Assembly (NCBI GenBank): GCA_014529385.2
Contig: CM043953.1
Location: 69,420,372 to 69,484,371 of the forward strand
Origin: Adiantum capillus-veneris
Taxonomy: Eukaryota > Streptophyta > Polypodiopsida > Polypodiales > Pteridaceae
Length of the DNA stretch: 64,000 nucleotides
Reading direction: 5' to 3'
Shown: positions 53,199 to 63,399 of the stretch, one piece after another
How positions within the stretch are numbered: the first letter of the stretch is position 1
Layout: every line of letters starts with the position of its first letter
Program-made: the position numbers and the translations under genes
The notes under the pieces: model-generated
What the model was told of the DNA's origin: nothing
What the model saw: the letters and a program-made list of their open reading frames with translations, nothing else
Database searches by the model: none

Positions 53199-53619
53199 TA
53201 CAGGGTGATCTGGTGGAAATTTTGAAATTTTGAGTTGACCAGTGTGTTCAGAAGGTAGGTTTTACCCTATTTTCACTTGGAAAGTGAAAATTTGACCATA
53301 TCTTGACAGGAAAAGGCCATATAGACAAAAATTGCCAGACATCCTATCCAAATTGTGCCAAGGCATTATTTTAAGACCAAAACCATAGGATGGCTGCATG
53401 GGCATGATCTGCATGATATATTGAGTGACTGAGAAAGGTTCCATCTCAATTGGGTGAGAAAATTGGGTTCTAAGCAGACTTTAGCATCTTTGACTGAAAA
53501 AAGGCTAGAACAACTAAAATTGGATCTTTTGAAATCCAAACCAAAATCTAAGCATAGCACTGAGTTGCTGACATCAAGGGGAAGCTGTGGATCAAGTCTG
53601 GGGTCAAACAGGCCAAAAA

Positions 53620-53640
53620 GACATCCTACGCGTAGGATGT
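53620..53640. repeat. Palindrome, copy 2
   Basis: GACATCCTACGCGTAGGATGT followed by G instead of C, so 20 nt are perfectly palindromic. Confidence 0.97.
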
Positions 53641-53744
53641 GTTTTGGGTGATTGGGCACTCCAAATCCAGATTTGAGCATACCAAAGGACTCAGCACCTC
53701 AAGGGGAGTCTGTACTTTGCATTTGAAGCCATTTTGAGCAATTA

Positions 53745-53765
53745 GACATGCTACATGTAGAATGT
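53745..53765. repeat. Palindrome, copy 3 (diverged)
   Basis: GACATGCTACATGTAGAATGT keeps the core CTACATGTAG palindromic although the CGCG centre has become CATG. Confidence 0.8.
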
Positions 53766-53890
53766 ATAATGGATGAAATTGGAGCCAAAAACTGACTGTG
53801 GGCATAGTAGGGTGTTGTATAGCCTGAGGCAAGTCTCCTAGTCAATTTTGGTCCAAATTGGAGTTGATTTGACCAATTCACCAGCTTATA

Positions 53891-54092
53891 GGTGTCCAAA
53901 TCAAAAAGTAAAAACAGCTGTGGACTCAGCACGTCAAGAGGAGTCTATAGTGAAAAAATCTAGGCAAAACAGAGTAGGAGACATCCTACGCGGTGTCCAA
54001 ATCAAAAAGTAAAAACAACTGTGGACTCAACACGTCAAGGGGAGTCTATAGTGCAAAAATACAGGCAAAATAGAGTAGGAGACATCCTACGC
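53891..54092 (+). repeat. 101-bp tandem duplication ending at the palindrome centre
   Basis: 53891-53991 and 53992-54092 are direct copies (GGTGTCCAAATCAAAAAG ... ACATCCTACGC). The junction lies at the CGCG centre of a palindrome copy, so the first unit keeps only its left arm (53980-53991). Confidence 0.93.
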
Positions 54093-54102
54093 GTAGGATG
54101 TC
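54081..54102. repeat. 22-nt perfect palindrome, copy 5
   Basis: GACATCCTACGCGTAGGATGTC, identical to copy 1, closing the second unit of the 101-bp duplication. Confidence 0.97.
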
Positions 54103-54688
54103 TACTGGAGCTTAGTGAAGAGAAAATTTGACTGAGGTTATACACTGATGTTCCATTCGACTTAAGAGTTCCAGAACTTCTTTCAGAAGTGAATTTGGAC
54201 CTTGTTTGACCTTTTGACGGAGCAAAGACTGAATTAAGACTTTTCAGGTAAATTGACCAACATCCGAGGGAAGTACAGTTCCAGATTAGCAGACCTAATC
54301 CAGAACATCAAAAGTGTATAAATACAGTAGTGGTTGAGGTTAACTCTCCAGTTATACCAATCATTACTAAAATAACCTCTAGCGGTTAGATGCTTTGATT
54401 CGATTGCCAAAATTAAACGCTCGTGTACAGGTATATTCAGCAGCAAAGCAAGAAGTTGTGCTGAAACTGATCCTCTGCTAGGTGAGTGGTTGGATTTGTG
54501 TTAAGTTGCATTGCTAAGTTTGATGAATTTAAGATCAGGAAGACACATTTTTAGAGACCAAAAGGTGGCAGGTGACCATGATAGCTTAGTGTCCACCAAG
54601 GAGAGTGTCACTCAGGCAAGGTTAGATCCATTAGCACCGATTATTGAGGAGGATAGATACTAACACTTCATCCGACAAATCCTTCTTC

Positions 54689-57590
54689 ATGATGGGTAGT
54701 CAATAACCAAGAGGTTTCACCTATGACGGACCAATTTCAGGAGGAAGCACCTCCCTAAATCCTTTGAATGATTCCAAGTTCACTGTAATCTTCTTAGAAG
54801 GAACAAACTCAAGGGGAGCCCTAGTTTATTCCGACTATCGAGGACGCAAGTGTATTTGTATTGAAGAAAGACCCGCTCAGAGACTGGAGATAATTCAAGT
54901 CTATGATGATGGAGATAGATTCTGAGATGAAAAGGGGAACCACTATTTGATAGTTAGTAACCCTCAGGATTACAATAGATATGGAGATAACGTGGCAAAA
55001 GGAAAAATGGTTTCAGAAACTCAAGAATCACCTCCAAACATTGATCAACCTGGAGCGCTTTTTATGTATGATAAGAAAACCTATAATGAGAATGTGGGGA
55101 TTTACAAGCATGAGAGCGAGGGAGTAGTCTCTTACTTTCGGTGCAAAGAACCCTTCCCAAACAAATTAAGCAAAGACAAGGTTCTTTACTTATTCTCTTA
55201 TGAAACTGCTATGGGGAAGGATATTGCTTTTGTTGATAGGTATGGGCAAGAATACAAACGTATTCTCCCAGAGGAGGTAGAAAAGACAACAGTTCCAGAA
55301 GCATCAACATATGCCCCCGAAGAAGTGCCAAGAGCCACCTACACCCCTAGCAAGTCGACAAATCCATTTTCAAAAGAATATGACGCGACCTCACATTCTA
55401 CCCAACAGCAGACATTCAACAACCAGAGCCAACCAACAACCCAACCATCATTGCAGGCATGGCTTCGACAGAGTGCAATATTAGAACAAGACCGAAACCG
55501 AGATGGTTATCAAGCCGCACGAGGGCTAAGGGATTTACAAGAACCACCACTCTATTCAAGGTATCAAGGGGAGAGTAAACCAAAAACTCAAGGATCAACA
55601 GAGCTTGGAAGACCACCCATAGAACGAGTTTGAAGAGATGAACCATCTCTTGCAAGAACCGTTAGAAATTACGGCTTAGGAGCACTACTGGGAGAGGAAC
55701 CTACCCACTACTGAAGGGCAGAGGAGGTATATAGATTGGGATGAGGAGATCCAATGATGAGATTTGTAGACCATTGCAGAATTAGACCTTCTCAAGTGCA
55801 AAAATGGGTAAACAAGAAACACACGAAAAACAAAGATCCTAGAGATCATGTAGCCGCTTTTGTGCGTGTAATTAGAGCTGAAGAGGTGTTAGACTTCCCT
55901 ACCCAATTTACAGGGTTTGGACTAACACTAGAGGAGGATGCAACTACTTGGTTTGACTCTGTGGAGCATAGAGACTTTGAGTCTATGGAGGAGGTGTTTG
56001 ACGAGTTTATTGAGGAATTCTCACAAAGGGGGATAGCTCATAATACAGTCTCACAAATCCATAAATTCAAACAGAAAGATGGGGAATCTGTGCGAAAGGC
56101 AGTCCTATGACTAAAAAGATATGTTAAGTTCTGGCCTGTGGAAGAATTGCCAACTCAGTCCAGACTTATGTTTATATTTATCAAAGGAGTAAGGAATGCA
56201 GATCTCCAGAAGGACTTACATATGAAGAGGAGCACGACGTTAAATGAGTTAACTAAAGAGGCTCTTTACCTTGTGGAAAATTGTGCAGTCTACAAAGAGG
56301 GTGAATTCAAGGATCTCGACGATGATTCATCCTCACAACAAAGTGGAAGCAAGTCTTCTAAGACAACACCGAAAGGAGAAGTAGCTGTAAGCCAGGAGCA
56401 GCTTGTAGAGGAAGTGCTAAAAAAGATTAACTTGTACGCCAAATCCTAGGCTAAATAGCCCAAGTGGTGTGCTATTGAACAAAAATGGACAAACCATGGG
56501 ATGGAGGAATGTTATTATAACAAGGGGTATGTGAGAGAGAGACCTTATGCTCCACAGGCTCAGGTAGCATCTCCTCAACTTCCACCGATGCCTAGATATC
56601 AAGTAGGTAACCTACCATGACCTGTAGGTGTAGAAAGACCACAACCAGTGTTGGAGCAACAACCACCCCTACCAGGATTACGACCAGTTGGCATAAGATA
56701 CACACCAACAGTAACCAAACCAGAAGAGAAGGCTTTGGTGCCTATGCATGCATATTATGAATATCCCAATGGATATGATGCAAATCCTGTCTATTATCCA
56801 CCGAAAGAACCCTCAAAGCCAGAACCATGGAGCATGATGGGAAGTACAGGACCACCAACAACTGCACAGGCAGCAGGAGAAGGAAGATATAGCTTGGATG
56901 AACGACCATTGTTGTTCATAGCCAACGGAGGCATGGGCGGGCAGAGACATGCATACCAACACAGAGGAGCTCAAGGAGCACCTCAAAAACCTAAGGGACC
57001 CTGCTACAAGTGTGGGGGAGACCATTGGCTAAGAGATTGTCCTCATGATGAAATCATTAGAGTCAACGCATATTGCACCGAGTGTGGAGTTACTCATTTG
57101 ATTCCTGATTGCCCTAAGAACCCGAGCAAAGGAGCAAAAACTACCTTGAACGAAACAATAATACCTATTCAGACAGTGACACGAGCCCAAGCTCAAAGAA
57201 TGATGAATGAACCTTTAATTGAAGAGCCAAAAACCGATGCCCCAAGTTCAGAAGTGAAAAATCAGAGAAGCACTTGGAAAGCTAGAAAGGCGCGTATGAA
57301 AGCCAAGAGAGAACGAGAGCAAATGGCTCTATCCGAGGATTTGAAACACATGAAGGATAGATTAGAGAGGTTAGAGGATCTAGCTAGTCTAATTTGACAC
57401 ACTGCGGCAACCATAGTACCCAAGGAAATAGCAGAACCCAAAAGTGCAGGATCAGGAGGATCAGTGTTGGCAGAAAAGGTAAACGAACAGTTAGATGCAC
57501 TTTTAAAAGCCTATGAAGCCAGGCTCAAAAAGAACCAAACCCAAGAGCAAAGATGGATGAATTATCCATATGTGGAAATAGAAAATAGAG
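54689..57590 (+). pseudogene. Gag of E
   Basis: The main frame starts at ATG 54689 (M-M-G-S-Q) with TAA at 54704 and TGA at 54923. An N-terminal region to 55633 follows, which I do not recognise (FEEGTNSRGALVYSDYRG-like; YKHESEGVVSYFRCKEPFP). The capsid-like part is 55754-56449 (DHVAAFVRVIRAEEV, TTWFDSVEHRDFESMEEVFDEFIEEF, FIKGVRNADLQKDL). The nucleocapsid holds two zinc knuckles, CYKCGGDHWLRDC and CTECGVTHLIPDC, near 57003 and 57075. Most of it is in one frame broken by several stops. The Lys/Arg-rich end runs to about 57590. Confidence 0.83.
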
Positions 57591-57591
57591 G

Positions 57592-59385
57592 TTGGAAATG
57601 TGTAGAAAGATGATTGAAATCGCTCAATCCTTGATAGAAAACCCGCTTGGTAAACCTGCAAGTTGGCATGAAGTACCAGCTCCAACCCCTATCAAACCAA
57701 CTTTAGAGAAACAAGTAGAAACGAAGGAAAGACTCACGAATGCCTCTGAGTCTAGGAGAGAGCCTATCATAGTGCCAAATACGACAGATGAGGCAAGTGA
57801 TGGATTCCAGCCTAAAACATTGGTAGAAATGGGTAAGGATTGTAACGGTCTAGATGACTTGTGGAAGCAAATCCGTGAGGCCAACAAAGCTAACAGGGTG
57901 AGTTACCACATGAATAGAACGAGAAAAGAGAAAAATGAGATCTTACCTCCTATTGAAGAATTTGAGGCAAGATCACAAATGAACTTTGATATGCATTCAC
58001 AAGGAGGAGACCAGGGATCAATTAGTTCGGGGCACAGCCGACCAGACTCGCTGAAAACTCTACCCTCTTACCTAGGAGAGTATGAAGCCAAGTCTGAGGT
58101 GAGAGCAATCCCATCTCAAAGACTTTCTTGTAACAGAGTGATGGATTCACAAGAGTTGATTGAGTTATTTTCCACCCCGGTGGCATGTACAATCACATTA
58201 GCCAAACTCCTAAGGCTACGACCAAACATGGGGACCATAGTTGGCACATGCTTAGAAACATTTGGAGTGAAAGACCCCACCTCGAAGCTTCAAGAAGGGA
58301 TCAGAGAGGACAGGCCTCAACTAAACACAAGGCCAGTACCTTTAAACAAGGTTGGAGAATATTGCAAGGGAGAAGATAGAAACACCACGCTATCAGTAGA
58401 ATTCCAAGGAGTAGTTTCCAAATCTATTCTTGACAGTGGAGCAGGAGTCACTATTGCCACCAAAGCAATTTGGAAAAAATGGGGAAAACCGGCTTTGAGA
58501 GCTACCAGAATGAAATTGCAATTGGCAGATGGGTTCATGGAAAAGCCTCTAGGACTCTTAGAAAAAGTAATTGTCACCTCATGCGGAATCGAGTATGAGC
58601 ATACGTTTGCAATAGTCGATTTCGACAAAAAGAACAATTACGCGATCATCTTGGGAAGACCATTTATGCGACAATTAAAGATGGTCCAGGATTGGGGGTA
58701 CGACCACATATACCTCAGACATGGCGAGACTACAACCAAAATTCACTTGAAAGACCATAGTTACAAGGATGTGAACCAAACACTAGTGGAAGAACTCCCA
58801 TCATGGATAGGGCAACAAAAAGAGCTATGGATGTGTGCAGCTTCACATTGTGGGAGCTTAAAAAGAGAGGAATGCATCTTAGAAAGAGCGATTGAGGACA
58901 AGGATTATATTCCGGAACCTTTTCCTAAAGATGCCTTGGAACCTCTAGAATGGGAACACATACTAGCAACATTGGATGTCTGTACCATTACAGATAGCCC
59001 AACGACAAAATTTTGCGATAAGGATGGCTATGATGTGTTACCCTATTACATGGTAAACCTTATACCAGGAGAAGATGAGATTGTAGAACCACCAGAACAA
59101 GAAGAGTTTTATAACTCCTCTGAGCATCTGGAGGTAAATAACGATGCAGATAATGAGTGTTCAGACAGCTCAAGCGAACGTGGGGAGAAAACAGAGAATA
59201 TCAAGTTTTATGATTTTGCCAATCAGCACCCTAGACGCCAGGAACGCTATAGGAAAAAACGAGAAGAAAACAAAATGAGAGAGAACCTGATGCCTAGGAT
59301 AAAATATAAAACTCACTATCTAATGCTTGGCAAAGCAGAGGATTGTGTAAAAGACCAAATATCAGGAAGATTCTCAAAAGTTTGA
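57592..59385 (+). pseudogene. Retropepsin 1 of E, with long flanks
   Basis: 597 open codons. The first ~260 form a hydrophilic region (TNASESRREPI; LKTLPSYLGEYEAKSE). The protease domain begins about residue 265: VEFQGVVSKSILDSGAGVTIATKAIW, with the intact D-S-G triplet at 58432-58440, then LQLADGFMEKPLGL, YEHTFAIVDFD and YAIILGRPFMRQLKMVQDWG. An acidic region follows and ends at TGA 59383. The frame continues in register to 60011. This is the protease in its usual place, before RT. Confidence 0.88.
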
Positions 59386-60871
59386 AGGGAAAGAACGCAA
59401 GAGGAAATAAAACGATCATGGAAAGCTAAAACAGAAACAAAATCAACAAAAACTCAAAAAGCAAAACAAGAAAAAACAAATTACCCAGAGTGGACCAAAT
59501 TGGAGCTTAAAAAGAAATACCAAGAACTAAAACGGTCATTACGAGAGACATGGACTACTGAGGGAGAAAGTGATGGTAAGGAAAAAGGAAACATGAATGT
59601 ACCATCACACTATCGAAAATTCACCATCCAGGACAGAAAAATCATAATGACACCACCAATCAGGGAAAGAATAAACCAGGAATCTTAAGATGGGCCGGAA
59701 AATGCAAAACGGATAGACCTCGCTGAACCAGGAGAAAAGCCTCAGCCGGTCTATATCGCAACTGATTTAGAGCCTGAAGAAGTAGAACGGCTAACACAAC
59801 TTCTCAAGAAGTATAAAGATGTGTTTGCATGGTTCTACATAGACCTCAAAGGAGTTTATCCATCGATATGCCTACATACAATTCCTTTGAAATCAGATGC
59901 CAAACCTAGCAAACAGCGTCCTTATACATATAATGACACATTTTCTAAACAAATCAAAGAGGAGATTGACAAGCTGATGGATGCTGAATTCATCTACGAA
60001 ATCGAACATACAGACGGTTGTCCCCAAAAAGAACAAAAAACTGCGAGTGTGTGTGAACCTCAAAAAGATAAATGCAGCCACCATAAGGGATAATTATCCC
60101 TTGCCGATCACAGAACATGTACTTGAGAGGGTGGCCGGGAAACGGGCTTATTCCTTTCTTGATGGGTTTTCAGGGTATAACCAACTGGCAATTGCAATAG
60201 AGGATCAACACAAGACAGCGTTTGCCACAGAATGGGGAATATATGCAGATAGAGTTATGCCTTTTGGTTTAACTAATGCCCCAAATACCTTTCAAAGGTT
60301 AATTACTCATGCGTTCAAAGAATACCTGAGAATATTCTTAGAAATATATATGGATGATCTTTGTGTACACTCTCTTCTACAGGAAGAACATATAGACCAT
60401 TTACAAATGGTATTTGAGAAATGCAGAACATATCGAATCTGTCTTAACCTGGAAAAGTGTATTTTTATGGTTAGGCAAGGCCGCATCTTAGGACACATTG
60501 TCTCAAGAAATGGCATAACCACTGACCTAGACAAAATCAAAGTCATAGTAGACCTGCCTAGGCCTACTAATGCGAAAAAAGTGCAATCCTTCATGGGACA
60601 CTGCGGATATTATCGAAGATTCATATATATGTATGCAGTCATTGCACAACCTCTGTATCATTTGTTAGTCAGTTTCGATTGGATAGAGGAGTGTGAAACT
60701 TCATTCCAAAAGATGAAGGAAAACCTTGTATCAGCACCTGTACTTAAAGCACCAAATTGGAAAAAGATATTCCATGTTCACATTGATGCTTCTGCATATG
60801 CAATTGGGAGCATTCTGGCTCAACCTAAAGACGAAACAATGGATTTTCCAATTTTTTATGCAAGCCGATAG
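59386..60871 (+). pseudogene. Reverse transcriptase and RNase H start of E
   Basis: The linker carries stops at 59383 and 59686. RT begins near DLEPEEVERLTQLLKKYKDVFAWFYIDLKGV and HTIPLKSDAKPSKQRPYTYN. A shift near 60012 leads to TVVPKKNKKLRVCVNLKKIN, YPLPITEHVLERVAG, YSFLDGFSGYNQLAIA (first Asp), [15 protein letters not shown] and the catalytic box IYMDDLCVHS. The connection has GHIVSRNGITTDLDKI and FMGHCGYYRRFI. RNase H begins FHVHIDASAYAIGSIL (Asp) and stops at TAG 60869. Confidence 0.9.
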
Positions 60872-61231
60872 TTAAACAGTGCAGAAAAGGACTACACAAC
60901 CACTGAAAGAGAGGGGTTAGGAATGATTTATGCTGTAAAGGAATTTCGGAATTATTTGCTTGCAAACAAATTTGTGTTCTTCACAGATCATCAAGCTCTT
61001 TTGTATCTGGTAAATAAACCATGCAATACTGGGAGAATTGTACACTTGTTTATTATATTGCTAGAGTTTGATTTCACAGTGGTGGTCAAAAAGGGTAAAA
61101 CTCATCTACGGGCGGATCATCTTTCAAGGCTACAAAACGGGGAAGCTCCTAAAGGAGTAGATGATGACATACCAGATGCTTATCTTTTCAATATTGAAAT
61201 GATACCCAAATGGTCTCAGGAAATTTGTTAA
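60872..61231 (+). pseudogene. RNase H of E, second half
   Basis: Same frame as RT after the TAG: NSAEKDYTTTEREGLGMIYAVKEFRNYLL (Glu), VFFTDHQALLYLVNKPCNTG (Asp), VVVKKGKTHLRADHLSRL (Asp) and PKGVDDDIPDAYLFNIEMIPKWS. All four acidic residues are present. A TAA at 61229 ends the frame before zinc-binding module 1. A2 has the matching segment at 2.87-3.16 kb. Confidence 0.9.
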
Positions 61232-61299
61232 CATTCTTTCCTTTGGAGGTAGATTTGATAACAAGGAAGACAGATCCAAACAACAAACAATTCGACAAA

Positions 61300-61540
61300 C
61301 AAAAAACTTCCAGCTGATTGCAGGACGGCTGTATCATCTAGGCTCGGACCAAATTCTACGATTATGTATAAATCCAGAGGAATTTGAGTGTTATCTTGAA
61401 GAAGCACACGTCCAAGATTGTACATTTCATTGTTCAACAATGAAAACACAGCAAAGAATGAAGCAATTAGGGGTTTATTGGCCAACTATGTATGTTGACA
61501 TACATGCTTATGTTAACAATTGTACTATATTGTAGTGCCA
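61300..61540 (+). pseudogene. Integrase zinc-binding-like module 1 (E)
   Basis: In the frame through 61311: FQLIAGRLYHLGSDQILRLCINPEEFECYLEEAH, quoted in part, then FHCSTMKTQQRMKQLGVYWPTMYVDIHAYVNNCTIL, a TAG and C. A His-x6-His spacing (EEAH...FH) and a terminal Cys region are visible, with W-P-T and V/I-H/E-A as in module 2. It lies out of frame with its neighbours, so it is easily missed. The A2 copy is at 3.22-3.48 kb. The C-x2-C pair is not clean in either copy. Confidence 0.72.
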
Positions 61541-61559
61541 AACGACCAGTGGATCACGC

Positions 61560-62984
61560 GACATTGTTTCAGGTAAACATTTCACCTGTATGGAGTCAAT
61601 ATATCATTTATTTCTTAAGCACAAAGACGTTTCCTGAAAACATAACAAAAGCACGGAAAAGTGCTATAGAGCTGGAGGCTCGCGACTATAATTTAATTGG
61701 GAACCAACTCTATAAGCGAGGAAAGGACAATCAACATAGAATTTGTGCAAGTGAAAGTGAATACCTGCTGATTCTAGAACACGCACATGGAGGCATAAGT
61801 GGAGGCCATTTTTCAGGCGATAATTTGATGGTAAAAATTGTTTTAACTGTAGGAATATGGTGGCCTACACTGCATATGGATGTTGAAGCATTTGTCAAGC
61901 ATTGCGGCTCATGTCAGCGCACCAAGGTGCCGATAAAAAGAGATGAGATGCCACTACGGCCAATGATGGGAGTAAGGGCATTTGCAAAATGGGGCATTGA
62001 TTTTGTGGGGCCTATTTCACCCCCTGCATATCGCACCCATACCCAATATATCATTGTGGCTATGGACTATCTCACAAAATGGGTGGAAGCCAAGGCAACA
62101 CAAAAAGCAGACGGAAGAACCATTGCACAATTTTTATATGAGAATGTCTTTGTACGATATGGATTACCAATAGAAATTGTCAGTGATCGAGGAACACATT
62201 TTCTTAATGAAGTCATTGAATATCTGCTAGAGGAATTCATGGTCATACATAGAAAATATGCTCCATACCATCCACAGGAAAATGGTCAAGCTGAGGCCAC
62301 AAATAAAACACTATGCACTATTCTGACTAAAATTGTATCAGAGTCAAGAACAGACTGGGATCAGGAGCTACACTCAACACTATGGGCATACACGGTAGCT
62401 TACAACACATCCATAGAAACAACACCGTATAACATGGTGTTCGGGCTTAATGCTATATTACCCATAGAGTTTTTAATACCGACTCTACGAGTAGCGAAAC
62501 GCTTAGAATGGACAGGGCATGAGCTCTCTTCAAGAATAGACGATCTTGAAAAGCTAGATGAACTTTGCTTGAGAGCTGTAGCTTCGATCTATGCTAAAAA
62601 GAGAAGACAAAAAGAGTTTTTTGACAAGCATGTGCGCACGAAAGAGTTCAAAACAAGTGATTATGTACTTGTTTATACCTTGAAGCAACATGACAAGAAA
62701 CTTAAAAAGCGAGGGATGGGACCCTTTGTGATTAGTGATTTATCACAAAGTGGAGCTGTCAACCTTGCTACATTAGCAGGTGAAGAAATGCCAAATTGGA
62801 TTAGTGGGTGTCGATTAAAAAAGTATCATTTTCCACTAACCCAGGATATGCTTCAACAAATCCATCAAGAAAAACAACGGATGAAGGAGAAACAGAGGGT
62901 ACGCGATGAGGCCCAAGAAGAAGCAAAAGAACGCATTGCAAAAAGACGGCTTCTACGACAACAACAACAATGTGGATCACCGTT
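61560..62984 (+). pseudogene. Integrase of E: zinc-binding module 2, core, C-terminus, charged linker
   Basis: This is within one 616-codon frame. Module 2 reads YNLIGNQLYKRGKD, LEHAHGGISGGHFSGD, GIWWPTLHMDVEAFVKHCGSCQR. The core reads FAKWGIDFVGPISPP (Asp near 61999), EIVSDRGTHFLNE (Asp near 62188) and YHPQENGQAEATNK (Glu near 62294). The C-terminal domain reads KKRGMGPFVISDL ... AVNLATLAGEEMPNWISGCRLKKYH. A Lys/Glu/Arg/Gln-rich, probably helical linker follows (QEKQRMKEKQRVRDEAQEE), at about 62850-62980, and leads without a break into the second retropepsin-like domain. Core catalytic residues are intact. Confidence 0.9.
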
Positions 62985-63345
62985 GCAAATAAATGATATT
63001 CGACTAACGAATTTTGATGAAGACACAGTGGAGCCAATAATTGCAGTCAAAGTGGGTAGCAATCAAGTTGAATCGACGGCATTGCTTGATTCCGAAGCTC
63101 AAGCAAATTTGATCTCTTATAGATTATACAAAAAGCTCAAGCAAAAAGGTCAATTACATCCTACTCCACAAGTGCTGAAAAGTAGTACATCACATTCGCT
63201 AAAACATTGGGCTGGACTATATTGCATGTACAAATACATCAATATATTTACCCACACAAGTTTTATGTGGTTGAGGATGAAAGCACACAACACCCCATGT
63301 TGTTGGGACAACCATGGTAAAAAGAGTTTAATGTGCAGATAGATT
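62985..63345 (+). pseudogene. Second retropepsin-like domain, downstream of integrase (E)
   Basis: In frame with the integrase: RLTNFDEDTVEPIIAVKVGS, then ESTALLDSEAQANLISYRLYKKL, where L-L-D-S-E-A (63082-63099) replaces the retropepsin L-L-D-S-G-A. A frameshift near 63200 leads to YPHKFYVVEDES, HPMLLGQPW, a TAG, and KEFNVQI, the second retropepsin landmark. One base change (GGA to GAA) would explain the Glu. A2 has the same two blocks with D-K-G. Retropepsin 1 lies separately at 58.4 kb. Confidence 0.78.
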
Positions 63346-63399
63346 AGAATGCGGATGCAGTCAAAATTCAGCATGCATAAGAACAACAGGTGATAGCCT

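Larger units (their letters stand above)
52656..54688 (+). other. Leader of E
   Basis: Non-coding. Contains ACTTAGGTAG-type decamer repeats at 52812-52850, five copies or remnants of a palindrome (53177-54102), a 101-bp tandem duplication, and recurrent GGACTCA[GA]CAC[CG]TCAAG[GA]GGAGTCT modules at about 53690, 53922 and 54022. No coding frame with a motif. Confidence 0.75.

Noticed and set aside
53177-54102. CRISPR-like spaced repeats
   Set aside because: Spacing is irregular (about 100 to 450 bases), the repeat is a 22-nt palindrome within a retrotransposon leader, and the genome is eukaryotic.
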